Notes: generated by a model not told the origin, from the sequence alone. Counted from the stretch's first letter, positions 22,304 through 35,860 are shown. The stretch: DNA of 64,000 nucleotides from Nyssa sinensis (GCA_008638375.1 CM018050.1:32653220-32717219); one strand, 5' to 3'. Translations and numbers: made by a program.

Positions 22304-25300
22304 TGTCACGCCCCGAATTCCCGACCGAACCCGGGGACGCGACTGAACGAAACAAAAGAAGAAAATAAATAGACAAATAAATAAATACATAAAGAAATAA
22401 CTGATATACTAATTTAGATACATAGATTACAAGCCTATTCCACTATACATCCATATATCTCTATCAATACACATATTCTCGGTTTATAAATTTTCGGCAG
22501 CACCTCCTTTGTTTTTCGAACCTTTTTCCCCCTGATAAACACGATACATCATATATATATATATATATACAACAGTCACAATCCATCCTCACTCGATGGC
22601 CACAACTCTATCAAAGTTAGATTTACATCACCTACTTATACAATCCATCACATCTACTCCTACGCTTAAACTAAAAGATCACAAATTCATTATTTATTAC
22701 AACATACAATGTCATTTTCATTCTTTTCAAAAACACACCAATCTTTTTATAACATCTAAATACGCCCCAAGGGCCCAAATACTCTTCCAAATTCATTTCT
22801 TCTCCTTTCTCCAAGAGTTCATCAAGTCCCGCGTACCAGGAGCTTTATCTGAAACCTGTGCCCACGAATGGGTCAGCGACAACATGCTGGTATGGTACAA
22901 TACTAATGCAAGGAACAAAATTAAGACGTGGCATGTGCGAGTGTACATGTATATCTACATGCCTCCCTAATCATTCATATAATATAATGGCAATGTACAA
23001 ACTACATCTGTATAAAACTCTATATCGCATTCACAAATTCATCAACACAATGTACAAGCAATCATGCGTGACACACCCATGCATCTCCATGTCACACCCA
23101 TGTCTCGTTTACGGGTACTCCCCGATGGCACGAAGTACCAATGCAATGGCCAATTTTGGGTTTTTCACCACAGGATCTACACCCTCATAATGCACCAGCA
23201 CCTCGTGCTGACCCACACTATGCTTTCAAGGAATCACACAATGCCAATATGCCATGATTTCATCATGCAATAATACAGTTCAAATGAAACATCACTTTCA
23301 TAAGCATATGCAACATGCTTTACACAATGTATTACATTTAAAATTAAATCACAAGACTTCATCCACAATCTACGTGTCATACTCAATCAATCTCAACACT
23401 TACGCAAACCCACGTGTCACAATATCAATAAACCGTTTAGAACATAAATCACATATGATAATAACTCAAGAAGTAAATCACAACTCCCAAATAATCATAA
23501 AGAACATGGAAACATATAAACAATCCACTCAAAGAAGCAATCATTCCTATGTGATCTTCTATCAGCAGACAAGCACAAAAAGCATTCAAGCAATATGCAC
23601 ATCAATCCTAATTTAATTCTATTCCTTACTTAGTAAAGTACCATACCTGATCGAGTTATCTCAACCCCAAGAAGTCATGTCCACCACGTAGTCTACTATG
23701 CAATCCAATCAACCATGTTCATCTTTGGTCCATGGTTTGGAAGTTGAAGAAAACACACCGACAGGTTGATCGAGTCGTCCTGCCATTTTAAATCCAGTTT
23801 CATCAGCTTCTTCAGCCTTTTCCCCCAAGCTATCCAGGATTCTAACTGGTCGTGCCTTTTTCCTAGAATTCACTGCATCCCACCCATTGGACCTTGAAGA
23901 ATCCTCTTGTGCTCTTTCAGACCAAACTTCAAGAGTTGAAACCAATCGACCAAATTGGTCTGACAGATGTTGGTCATCCTTAAACCAGCCAGTTACATTG
24001 GCTCCTTCAACCTATTCCCAACAGAGACCATTTTCACTTTCTACAAGCAATTCAAAACCCATAGTCTCCATCTCATTAATTTCATAACCATCCAATTGCA
24101 AAGCATGAGTTACTGCACATGAACAATTCTACTTTCCATAACCCCTTTTTCTATTGAGAGAAACCAAACTCCTCCGATCCATAAAACTGCCTGAATTCCA
24201 TATGTATTGTAACAAGATCCTCCATCATAAGCTACCCAAGTCTTTTTATTGCTTCAGTCATGCTAATATACTGCCTATACGGGTCTGATTCTTCAATTAG
24301 TCTCATGAAACCCATCTGTTGCTTCCGTCTCCCTCTATGCATCATTATACACACGGACACACTCATATGTAACATAGATTACTCTGCTGCAATTCCCCTC
24401 TCCCTTAATTCAAACCACAAACAAATCAATCTATACAATTAATCCAACATAATTCTGCATATTGCCCAATCCGAACCATTAACATTAAGCATACCCAATC
24501 TACATGCCTACTACCATCTGATCTTCCTCAACTCAACCCGAAACCACTGCACAATCTCTTCTTCAGATCAGTAAAAATGGTTGCAACCCTCTACAGATTC
24601 ACTGATCTGGAAAAACACCATATTAGACCCACTCCATTTCATCAAACTCCTCAAGCCCATAAGAACATATTTGCACTCAATACCTCCCAATTTAGTTCCT
24701 GCGCCAAATAACTCTCATACTTATTTTTCAAGTTCAACCCCACATCAAAACCATCAATTATCCTCTGTTCGTCCCTAAACAACATAAACAGCAGCAATCC
24801 ACGGCAACGCACCAGGTCATATGCTCTGCACTGCTACACTACACACACACATATGTATGCTCTACACTGATTAGCAGCAGCAACCACCCACACATAGCCA
24901 GTAACGGAGGCTCCCCTTTGCAATAAACTGGTTCCAATAGTCACGTCATCTGCCGCTATTGCTGCCTCCGTCAAGTCCGAACCACAAACCGTAACAACTA
25001 CACATACAATTCCGATTCTGCACCGATCTCCCAACGCCATGTATGTCATCGACCTTCAAGCCTGTCATAAACCCAACCGTGACCATCATCAGCCCCTGCT
25101 GTATTTTCTTTCGCCCATAATTCATCATTCAATAATCGATACACCCACCTCATAACAACCGTCTCCACAATCAATAGGACATCTCCAACCACGGCCAGAC
25201 CAAATCAGCACACCCAACCCACTCAACATCGCTGATACTGACCATCAAATTCATCAATTGAACCTCCACAGTGACCATCAAAACAGGGCAATAGACCATC

Positions 25301-26099
25301 CCGCAACAGCCTAGACCTTTCAGATCTTGAAGCCTCAACGTCGCAGCAACAATCCAGCACTGTTACACACACAAATAGATACCCGTTGCAGAGCTTCTCC
25401 TGAATCAGCCTCTGCATCTCCTTCACTCCCCTTCCTAAACCACTACACCTACACGCACACACAAATACACACCTGAACTGTCCCACAAAACCCAACACCA
25501 ACACGCTACTGCTTCTCTCTGCTAAAATTCCCTGTACCGCAACTCCTGTAGTAGCAGCTACACAGTCAACGATCACACGCCCAACGTGATTCTGCCCCTT
25601 GCGCTTCACACACATACACAAATTAAATACATACTCACCGACCTGGTCAATCGCGCCTCAACGAATCCATTCGACCGCAGCGATACCAGCCCCAAAATCT
25701 AACGAAGTCACGATCTTCTCTCCCAAAAATCTCATCCACCGTCCGATCAATGACCTCCGATGTCCCGCCGTCGACGATCGTCTCCTCGCCGTCGCTCCTC
25801 CGTCGCGACCACCGCCGCGTCAGTTTCTTCCCTTCCCTCTCCCTCTCTTTCTTTCTTTCTCTCTTTTCTTCTTTCTCTCTTTTTCTCTCTTTTCTTCCCT
25901 GTTCTCACGCGACCTCCACCCCTATTTTTCTATTCTTCTATACACTCAACACACACCACACATTTCAGTGTCCCTCCCAAGGCTGCCGACATTTCTTTTG
26001 TTTATTTTTATTTTATTTTATTTTATTATTTTTTTTTATTATTATTATTATTTTTTTATTTATTTATATATTTTATTTTTTTTTTTTCAAATCTCTACA
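22304..26099 (-). mobile_element. Solo LTR (3.8 kb, divergent subfamily), minus sense
   Basis: The ends are TGTCACGCCCC on the left and ...AATCTCTACA on the right, flanked by GGCCT on both sides (22299-22303 and 26100-26104), an exact 5-bp duplication. The first 1.4 kb shares the family core (the block around 23090-23215 matches 17640-17780). The middle (about 23700-25750) is not shared with the other copies and is longer, so this is a separate subfamily. The distal end has CT-rich and ATT-rich tracts. It interrupts the candidate Helitron. Confidence 0.9.
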
Positions 26100-26104
26100 G
26101 GCCT

Positions 26105-28250
26105 TGTTCCTTAATGTATCAACAGTGCCATCCTTGACTTATTCTGAGTTTTTCACACTGAAAACCAAGACAGAAAGGAGAGTTTGTAATAACCAAAAGC
26201 AATTTATCAAAAGCTAAAAGTACAGCACAAACTGTCTACCCTTTCTCTTCTTGGATTCATCAAAGAAAATGAAATATACTTGATGGTAAAATTGAACACT
26301 AATAGATTAAAAAAAAACTTACATGCAGTAATGGAGTTGGCCTAAGAAGAGTTTGCCATCCATATGAGCTCACGCCGATACATTGGTATCTGAATTATAA
26401 ATAATTGCTTGACCATAGCCTGCAACAGTATTACAAATTAAAGAGAGTGAATAAATATTGAAGATATAATCGAATCAAGATCACATGAATCAAGAAATAT
26501 TGAAGATATTTTCGAATCAAGATCCCATAAATCAAGAAACACTACACAGGGAAGTTGTACCAATTCCAGATCAAGATCTATCAATGAAGCAAGGCCCCGG
26601 TCCACCCAAGAATTATTCCCATAAAGGCTAATTCAATTAGATTTACTTCACTTCTGCTGAGCATGAATTCTAATATTTGTCCTTGAGATGTCTACTAACC
26701 CTTTCTTTTTTCTTTTTAAAATTTTAGCTTGCTGACCATGAACCTTCTTGTTTTCAATTTAAAATTCATTCCAAATTCCAGTCGCAAGAATACATGGATG
26801 AGAAGCCAAAGTTCTTCACAAAACCGAGGACTCTGTTACTGGATAGCCACTTCAGATGGATCAAAACTTACAATTTTGGTCTCTAACATGTTGTCTTTGC
26901 TTAGAATTGATAAGTATGCTTGGGAGTCATTTTTACGAGGGATAGTCCCTACTGCTCAAAGATTATAGGGCGAGGATTCAAAAGATTTTGATCACAAATT
27001 TTGATTAATTGTTGTGGAGATATATAGATATCATCACTGTGAACTTATGCAACCATGAAAATTAAAATCAGTGGAACTTGAGATGCATTTGGTAGCAAGC
27101 ATGTGTTTTGTGCTTTTGTTCTTGTTGATCTTGTTTTCATTTTTTTTTCTTCTTTGCTTCGAGAGCATACTATTTTTTTGCTTGGTAAATGAAAAAAAAA
27201 AAGATCAATCAATGTTTGATCTTTTTAGGAAATTGGATTTTCTATTCTATTTGGAATGAAGATGGATGCATTTACACTTGGTATAAAAAAAAAAAAAAAA
27301 GAAGTAATAACCACCATCAAGAATTAATTTTCAGTGAATCAATTTTTTGCACGTCAATCATTCTATTCAATGATGGCTTTTTATTTCATGAAAAATCAAC
27401 AGTCTTAAGTTTGGATGCATTCCAACAAATAACAGCAAATAGAGGCAAAGAAGAATTTACCATAACAAGGTATCAATTATGTTACCTGAGGCAGAATCCT
27501 TTATTGCTTAGTGTGTCTTACAAAATTTCTTTCATGGTCTTTGAAATTTCCATGTTGCCAGAGAGGGTTTTCTGTTCTTAGCAATTCCAAGTGTCGGATG
27601 AACCAGGCCATTTGATTTTTGATCGAGCTTAAGCAAGCTATCGCAGTTGAAGCTATCGAAGGCGATCCAAATCAGAACTCAATGATTGTTGCCCAGGCGT
27701 CGAAAAAGTCTTTTAAGGAGATCATCCAAATCAAAACTGTGCGTCGAAGGTGTTTGATGCATTGGGAAGATGAAGATTTCTGCAGGAGAAGAGTGGGGAT
27801 AATAGAGAAACCGATGGACAGTAGAGGGAGAAGCAATTTGAATAGTCGCTGCCTTGGTCCGTGGAGAATAGAGAGTGCGTATCAGCCTGATTTTGAAACA
27901 GAGAGCATCAGAGCCAATTGGTCAGAGAATATGCATGTGTAAAGCGGAATTAAAATTCCCTTCTTTGAAGCTTCACGGAACTCGTTTCGCCTACAGCTAA
28001 AGATCACAAAGCCACAACATCAAAATCCATTAGAATTTACAAAGCAACCACTAATGCGGCAAAGAAGCTCACTGGAAAAATATTGGCCGAGAAGAGATAG
28101 TAGGAGTTGCGGCAAAGAAGTTGAACGGGTTGCATGGGGGAAGAAGGGAGAGTGGGAGCTCAACCATTTGTAACGGTTGTTTTGTGGAGTGGTCTCACTG
28201 ATTTTGAATGAATGAGGGGTGTGATGAGGGAATTTTGGTCAAAAAAGTGT
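26105..28250 (-). other. 5' portion of the candidate Helitron, unidentified exons possible
   Basis: The terminal 100-150 bp on the minus strand contain a segment meaning-free for coding but typical of plant Helitron leaders (TTTTTTGACCAAAATTCCCTC). A short minus-strand frame from about 27760 (MHQTPSTHSFDLDDLLKRLF) and segments near 26390 follow splice-like AG or ATG signals, but no family is recognised. Poly-A/T runs occur at 27188 and 27287. Confidence 0.35.
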
Positions 28251-28306
28251 AAAACATTTTTGAAGAAAACACATAAGAAGATCCATACATTTATAAGTAG
28301 TATAGA

Positions 28307-29427
28307 TATAGTCAGTTAGTAAGGTAGTTTTTCTTGTGTTTGCTATATCCCTAGTGAATACATATAGGTTCATATAGTGGTTAAACATATAATCATTGCA
28401 TGAAGTGTGCACATTGTGACGGGAGCTAACCTTTCTTTCAAGAATATGTTGACTTTCATTCGAAGGAACTAGAGAAATGTGGGAAGAGTTCAATTGCATT
28501 CTCTAATGGCATGCTTCTTTTTGTTTAAATTCAAGCAAGATAAGTGTTGAATGAAGGTTATGGAGAATGGAGCATGGAGCATGGATGGCAGACAACAAAC
28601 CACTTATTCTGAAACCATGAACAACGAATTTTAAAATTGTAAAGGAATGGATCAATGCAGGTCCTATTTGAATTCGACTACGTAACCTCAAGCTCCACTT
28701 TTGATCTGCTAGGGCATTAAATATATAAAATTGCAACCATAATTGAAAAACCACTATTTTATGGTAAACATGAAACAACTAAAGGTAGGCTTCATTATGC
28801 TCGCTTGCTTGTTGAAATTGAAAGAGGGAAGGAACTCCTAAATCAAATCCAAATACAGGATCATAAAAGGGTTCTCCTATTTTCAAGAAATTGAGTATGA
28901 ACTAAAATATCACAGACTTCTATTTAAATTATCGTCAATTAAATAACCTCACATTACATGATTTTAATTATGCAATTGTTTATTTGGAATAAATAAATAA
29001 ATCAAATTTTAGAATCCTAGTTTGACAAAACAGATACCAAATATGAAGTTTACATGTCTAAATATGCTACCATATCCATTTTGGTAGAATTTGAAAATAG
29101 TGACTGCAGATTTTTGAATTAATTAACACTATTTAAGTTTGAAAAGTGGCAAAACAAGATATAATTATCATAATTTCTACATCTGTCACTGATTAGACTC
29201 AACTAGAATAGGAGCAAAGATGGTAATTCCATGGCCCTTTCCGTTGGTGTGGATTTTTTTTAATCTGTTTGTTTCCATCCTTTTTCCAAGAATAACTACA
29301 CTTCATATATAAGCTAGAGAAGCATCATTTTTGTAGGAGATAAGTCCCAACCATTTAAATAATGTCTTTGCGAGATGAAAGTAAATTATATAAGGAGGTG
29401 AAATTCAAAAGGATTGTGATAATTATG
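28307..29427. other. Intergenic region downstream of the DC1 gene
   Basis: No gene, repeat end or structured RNA was recognised. It separates the candidate Helitron from the 3' end of the DC1 pseudogene. Confidence 0.45.
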
Positions 29428-30206
29428 TTAATTCTTTAGCTCAATGGAATCACAACTTTTACCACAATAATCACGTAGATAGTCGTCCTTTTACTTGGTA
29501 GGACTTGCCCCCTATCTTGATATTTGAACATTCATCAACAGGACGAATACATTCTTAGTAAAAGGATTGATCACAATCATCACAATGATAGAACCAGCAT
29601 TTTGGATTTAACTCTTCCTCACAAACTTCACGATAATATACATCCGGATAGTTTTTGAGAGGGGAATAGTTGAGGATGAGGAGGTGTTCATCATATCTAT
29701 GCCTAATTGTGCTTGGCAACCGAGCACATCGAAGGTCTAGTTTGAAACCGCAAGTGTCACATCCAAATGTGAACCCAAATGACAGCATCTCACAAGCATT
29801 GCACCGGCCATATAACTTTTCCTTCAAAACAAGGCGGTGGTGCAGGTGAGCTTCATGTCTGATGATGCTAGGTAGCAAACCACAGGTAACATCAAGGTGG
29901 AAATGGCAATAGGCACAAGTGAAGGTGAATCTGCTGCTAAAGAAACCATAACCATTGCACAAGAACAAACCAAAAAATATAGGGGACTTTGCAAGGAGAA
30001 TGAAAGGGTGTTGTGAATGAAATAGGTGTTGCAACTTAGTGGGTAACTCAACGCACCATTCATGGAGAAAGAAATTGCATTCAATGCACCTGTAAAATGG
30101 ACCCAAGATGGGTTGTGTGCACCCATCACATATATTGTCATTCTTGCTCTCATTTAGGGAAGACAGTTTGCTTATTGAACATGATTCATCACTACTTTGT
30201 ACATCA

Positions 30207-30211
30207 AAAAG
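30207..30211 (+). other. Copia target-site duplication, left copy
   Basis: AAAAG directly precedes the 5' LTR and is repeated at 43598-43602 directly after the 3' LTR. It is the host DC1 exon sequence at the insertion point. Confidence 0.9.
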
Positions 30212-30453
30212 TGTTGGAATATAGAAAATTATATAGAGAAATTAGAGTTAAAGTTTCTAGAAGCCAAAGAAAGGGCTTCTTCTGTAAATAGGCAGTTAAA
30301 TTAGTTAAGTTTGTTACAAGTACACTTGGCTAAACCAAGTGTATAAATACATCTCTGTACAGATTTTCAAATATATGAAAGTAATAAGAAATGTTCATTT
30401 TCCCATTCAAATAATCCTTTGTTTTCAAAGCATGTTAGTTATAGAAATTTACG
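30212..30453 (+). repeat. Copia 5' LTR
   Basis: The 242-bp LTR carries a TATA-like GTATAAATAC at about 30340. Its last base is G where the 3' LTR has A, so the canonical CA end is mutated here. Confidence 0.9.
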
Positions 30454-30529
30454 TGGTATTAGAAGAGTAAAGAAAAGACTTCCGCTTAATTCTTTTCTTC
30501 TTGATTCTTGATTTTGTTCTTAATCCTTC

Positions 30530-32359
30530 TTGTTTCCTGCTTCTATGGCACCTTTTGAGACACCTTCTGAAAATTTTGAGAGAGCTTCTATGGCGAATCC
30601 TTGTGATGATTCCTCAACTCCATACTATCTTCATCCTTCTGACAATCCAGGAGCACTTCTAGTGTCTGAAGTTTTTACAGGTGAGAATTATACTGCATGG
30701 AGTCGTTCGATTTCAATTGCACTCACCGTCAAGAATAAAATCTCCTTCATTGATGGAACTCTGCTTCAACCTAGAATTGATGCTGATCCTAAGCTTTGTC
30801 TTGCCTGGATAAGAGCCAATAATCTAGTACTATCATGGTTAATGAACTCAATTTCCAAAGAAATCTGTGGCAGCCTCCTTTATTTTACATCTGCTTTGGA
30901 TATTTGGGAAGAACTTAAGACAAGATATCTTAGAAGTGATGGTCCGAGAGTCTTTTCTCTAAAAAAATCCCTCAGTTCTATTTCTCAAGGTTCTAAAACT
31001 GTTACTGAGTATTTCAATGAGTTTAAAGTCTTATAGGATGAATATATCAACTATCGACCTATTCCAAGTTATAAATGTGGAAATCTTGGTAGGTGCATAT
31101 GTAATATTCTGAAGAATCTCACAGATCGACAAGAATCTGATTATGTAATAAATTCTTGGTTGGATTACATGATTCATACTCGGCCATCAGAAGTCAATTA
31201 CTCATTCAATCCCCTCTACCATCAATGAGCAAAGTATTTTCTTTGCTACTACAAGAAGAAAGTCAAAGATCTTTGACTAACAGTGTTGGAATCTCCCTAG
31301 ATTCACATGCCATGGTTGCTACTCAATCACAAAGACAATCATCTACTGGTACAAGATACACGAAGTAGAAAGGAAAATCAGATTTGGTTTGTTCTTATTA
31401 TGGTTACTCTGGCCATCTTGTAGACAAATGTTTTCAACTGATTGGATATCCTCCTGGATGGAAAGGTCCTAAAGGGAAAAGATCTATTAATGTGCAATCT
31501 GCAAATTCATCATATGCATAACCCACTGCAAACAATGTCTCTTTATTGGAGCAAAATTCGAGCATTCCCAATATGGTATTTTCTCAAGAGCAAATCAAAA
31601 ATCTGCTTACTCTAGCAAATAGCCTATCCAATTCCAATCTTAACATTGATTCTATAGCTAATATTGTCTCCACTTCAGGTATATCTTCTTCCTGTAACAT
31701 TGTTTCTTTTTCAAAGAATTCATACACTTGGATTCTTGATACAGGAGCAACAGATCATATGATCTGTTCTCCTCATCTTTTTGATTCCATAAGCGCCCTC
31801 AACAAACCTTCTAAATTTCATTTACCAAATGGATAATTTGTTCCTAGTCTTTTTTCTCGAAATTCCACACTTTCTTCTAACATAATCCCACAAAATGCAT
31901 TATTTGTTCCTTCTTTTAATATCAACCTGATTTTTGTTTCAAGATTGACTAAAGATAATTCTATTGGATTGTTCTTCATTCAATCCAAATGCATTTTGCA
32001 GGACTTGAGCAAATGGAGGATGATTGGGCTTGCTAAAGTCAAATCTGGTTTATACCACTTATCTTTTCCTGTTTCAAATAAAAGTGTAATGCCTGATCAG
32101 ATTAGTTCTTCTATTGCATTAGTTCAATCATGTAATAGCAATCCTCATATATGGCATATTAGATTAGGACATGTTCCATCTATAAGATTATAGATAATTA
32201 GTAATCTTGATTCTTCTGTAAAAGTTTCTCAAAATCATGTATGTGAAATCTGCCCCTTAGCTAGACAAAACAAGCTTCCATATCCTGTATCAAGTAGTCA
32301 ATCAAATAAAATTTTCGAGTTAGTTCATGTTGACATTTGGGGTCCTTTTTCTATTATTT
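30530..32359 (+). pseudogene. Copia gag-protease-integrase (N-terminal part)
   Basis: The start region (MAPFETPSENF from 30545) leads into a Retrotran_gag/UBN2-type domain (FTGENYTAWSRSISIAL, then IDGTLLQP). A TAG at 31034-31036, a frameshift before 31156 and further stops (31366, 31519, 31834) break it. The zinc knuckle reads CSYYGYSGHLVDKC, with the second metal cysteine changed to tyrosine. The protease motif is WILDTGATDHMIC near 31730-31770. The pre-integrase motif WHIRLGH is near 32150, and the integrase starts VHVDIWGPFS just before the CACTA insertion at 32360. The product cannot be made. Confidence 0.85.
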
Positions 32360-32384
32360 CACTACAAGAAAAAGGAGTATTAGC

Positions 32385-32735
32385 GACGCACTTATTAGCG
32401 ACGCCCATAAAAGCGTCGCTAAAAGGCACTATTAGCGACGCACACGGCGTGCGTCGCTAAAAAGCAGTAAAAATAAATTTCCCGCTAAAAAAAAATGGGC
32501 GCGCATGTTTTGGCGACGGAAAATGGATTATTAGCGACGCACATGGGCGTCGCTAATACTAATTATTATTAGCGACGCACATTTGGGCGTCGCTAATAGT
32601 TTAATTATTATTAGCGACGCACAAGTGTGCGTCGCTAATAGTCTAATTAGTAAAACGACGTCATTTAGTGTATTTTTGGCGACGCACAAAGACTTATTAG
32701 CGACGCTCGGTGTGCGTCGCTAAAAATCCCCTATT
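32385..32735. repeat. CACTA subterminal motif array, left
   Basis: Multiple copies of TTAGCGACGCAC and its reverse complement GTGCGTCGCTAA occur, often paired into palindromes. In En/Spm the subterminal motifs are bound by the TNPA-type protein, so these are the likely binding sites of the internal gene product. Confidence 0.85.
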
Positions 32736-32899
32736 TTTATTCCCCAGCCGCGACCCAGTTTCTGCATCTCTCTATTCCCCTAATTTTTCTCACTCTCTGT
32801 CACTTTCACTCCTCAATCACGACCAAAGTTCCGACGACAGCAAACGGCTCATCCGGCGACGACCACGCTTCTGGCGACTACGGTAACTCTCTCTCTCTC

Positions 32900-33991
32900 A
32901 GTTAGGTTGATACATGTTTTCTTCTCCACAGCTTTCTTGGAAAATTGAATGTTAAGAATGTTAATGTCAAAACTTGTTTATTTTGTTTCAAGGGTATGAA
33001 TCAGATGGAATTGAGTTGACGGCCTTTGTCTATTTGCAATGTTTGTTTTTTTCATGAAAGAAAGAAGAAATGACCCATCAAAGGACAAGTGGGTTGATTG
33101 AGTTTCACAAAGAATCTTTATATTATCTTTTGTGTGAGAGAAATATAAGAGGATTAAATAATAGTTATGCTCATGTTTAGAAATTCAACATTTTTTATTG
33201 ATTTTATATTAGAAGTGGTTAGTATATGCTTAATTGCAGAAGGAAGTAAAAGCTTTCTTTATCAGTGATGCATGGATTGGTCTCTTTCTGATATATTTTT
33301 ATGGTGGCAAATTAAAAGAGAATTCTTGTGAGGGTTAGATAATGACTTGTTTGTCCTATGGGTTGTTTGAAACAGGGCTTCTTGATTTGTGGGTGAATGT
33401 GTGAATGTAATTTTCCACTTCTTCTTTGATCTGCAACAGTTATTTTCAATTGTTGAATGTAATTTTCCATAACTTCTTTGATTGATCCATATAGTAGAGA
33501 GGATTTTTGTGATAAGAGTTTTTCCACATCATATACTTAATCTGTAATCTGTTTAAAGTCATAGAAAAGACTACCACTGTGTTCAAATAAGATTGACCTT
33601 TGGGTTAATCATAATGAAGTAAAATTAGAAAAAGGTAAAATAGTTAGATTTATAAGGTGGATTTCTTAGATTATTATTAATAATTTATTAAAAAAGCATA
33701 ATTATTCATAAAAGATCTATAATATTCTAAAAGATTGTGTCAAGATTATTAATAATAAATATTTAGAGGTTTCTTTTAATTATATTTATCATGAAATTAA
33801 TTTAGCAACGAATTGGTTAGATAATAAAACTCACTCTTTGAAAAGTAAAAAAATGTGATTAAATGACTTTTTTTAGAGAATTATATTCAAATGTTACAAA
33901 TGATATTAAAATAAAAAATTAAAATATTTATTATTGATTGTGACAGCAGTACAATGGTGTTTTCTGGTTTAGTATTTGTGACTGTTGGATG

Positions 33992-34056
<65 letters not shown>

Positions 34057-35860
34057 CTTTAGCCTCAAAGCAGTGCAATGGATGCATCTGTTGCTTGTTT
34101 CCTTTAGCTGTTTTGTTTTCTTTGGTCTCCCTATTTGTTCTGCCATTATGTATGTATTTATGGTATGACTTTCTTTTCCCCAGTTTCATTTATTTGATTT
34201 TATCTGATTTTGTCCTTAATTAATTTTTTTTTTCTCAATTCTTATCACATTATTCTACTCCTATATCTCAATTGACTTTTTTTGAAATGGATTTGTTAAG
34301 CAATAACACAATGCCCTTGATTCATTGCTTTCACTTCCAATTTTTTTCATATAAAATCAAAACATACTACAAAACAAGAAAATAAATAATAAAATGAAAT
34401 ATGTGACCGATGTCTCATTCAAGAAAGTTCTTTCTTATTATAGATATGATTTAAGTTTAACGTTCAGTACATACATATAACAATTAAGTAGACTCTTATT
34501 TGGTTTTCTATCATTATATCAAAAAACAAATAATAATAATAAAATAAACTATGAAATCAAACATCATTTCTTTAATGGATGGAAGAATGAGAGAGGTAGA
34601 CAGAGAAACCAAAAATTCGAACCCTTTTTATTTATTGGAGGAAGATTTTATCTTTTACCCATTAAAATGCCTATTTAAAAACTCCTAAAAAATGAAGAAC
34701 TTTTATCTTATCCATTTATTTTTCTTGCAAATAATGTATCCTTAAATTATAATGCATTGGAGATTCCAAGACTCAGCTTTAGGCTAACAAGAACTACCTT
34801 AAGTGACTCATTGGCCACACATGACCTTTCCCAATTGAAAAATTTTGTGTTTAACTTTCACTCTTCTTTATAGGACATAGGATTCTTTTTTAAATTAACT
34901 ACATTTCTAAATTTTATTTTTATTTTTGAGTACAGCAATAGGAGGAAGAAAATTGAGTGTGCATGTAACATATGATTCAACTTCTAACTTATGCAGGTAT
35001 AGAAATTGGAGTCATTAGTGCATGAGTGAAAGTGAAATCATTTCTTGATTTTTTTTTTGTTGGAAAATTCTTAATGGGACTACACACCATGCTTTTCATT
35101 GATGTTAAGCTATTTGTGTTATAGTTCATATTTTTTGATGAAATATTATTAAAAGATGCATTGTCGCGTAATAATTCAAATTTACATAAACATATTTCGA
35201 TTTTGTTGATCATATATTTGAGGAGGACAGTAGTTTTCAGTTAAAATTATTTATTATTTTTGGTCCAGTGAGATTTTGCAGAACAGTTGTTCTCTTGTAG
35301 ATTATAGAGTGCATCTCTCAATACAATAAAAATAAATTAAATAAATTTAAAATTATAGGATTTTGCTTGGACCGTCCGAATTTATTTGATTTTGTAATGA
35401 TCAATCCTCAAAATCAACTCATGTCTTTGCTTAATCTTTATTTGATAGGTACATTTCCAAAAGATTTAGGCAGCTTTTGAAGGTCATCCGAACTGCAGAG
35501 ATCAGTTCCTACTTTGATTCTTTGTGCTTTGGGCTCTATTTTTTTAGGATAAGTTTCAAGCTTTCAGGTAGTGCTTTGAATGTGCCTGTTTTGATTTTGT
35601 AACAATACAAACGAAACAAAACTTGATTTTTTAGCTTTTGACTGTATACAATTTCTATGACCTTGTTGAAATGCTATCTCTCTTAAATTTCTTGTTTCCG
35701 ACCCCTTTTAGATTACAAATTCTATATAAAAAATATCTTATTGGTTTTCTCTTTCTATTTTTTTTTTTCAAAAACCATTTCCAATGGTCATCCTATTAGT
35801 TTAAGCTTTACTAAAATTGGGAGTGTCAGTACATAAACTAGGTATCTTGAAAAAGAGGAC
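32900..35860. other. CACTA-1 interior of unknown origin
   Basis: This AT-rich stretch lies where a TNP2 gene would be expected. No transposase motif was recognised on either strand. A GT-like donor after 32880 (GACTACG|GTAACT) and the CT-rich stretch before it suggest a leader exon followed by a long intron. It may be foreign DNA acquired with the internal deletion. Confidence 0.4.
33988..34052. repeat. (GA)n microsatellite
   Basis: A run of about 30 GA dinucleotides inside CACTA-1. Confidence 0.9.

Larger units (their letters stand above)
6173..28306 (-). mobile_element. Candidate gene-capturing Helitron (22.1 kb, minus orientation)
   Basis: On the minus strand the left end of the element (28306 downward) reads TCTATACTACTTATAAATG and is preceded by A. 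The other end (6173) reads ...CTACAATTAG and is followed by T. A near-perfect 7-bp hairpin lies 12 bases inside that end (6185-6201). Helitrons start with TC, end with CTRR after a short hairpin, and insert between A and T; here the last four bases are TTAG, a deviation. The interior carries exon-intron fragments of at least five or six unrelated host genes, nearly all on the element's own strand, which is typical of plant Helitrons. Two solo LTRs (6.9 kb) and LINE debris were added later, leaving roughly 15 kb. No Rep/helicase was seen, so it would be non-autonomous. Confidence 0.6.

Noticed and set aside
25599..26217. Overlapping long frames rich in serine and phenylalanine
   Set aside because: CT-rich and ATT-rich LTR sequence is open in several frames at once; no domain.
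33988..34052. GA-repeat as a regulatory (GAGA) element
   Set aside because: Simple microsatellite within a transposon interior; nothing links it to a promoter.
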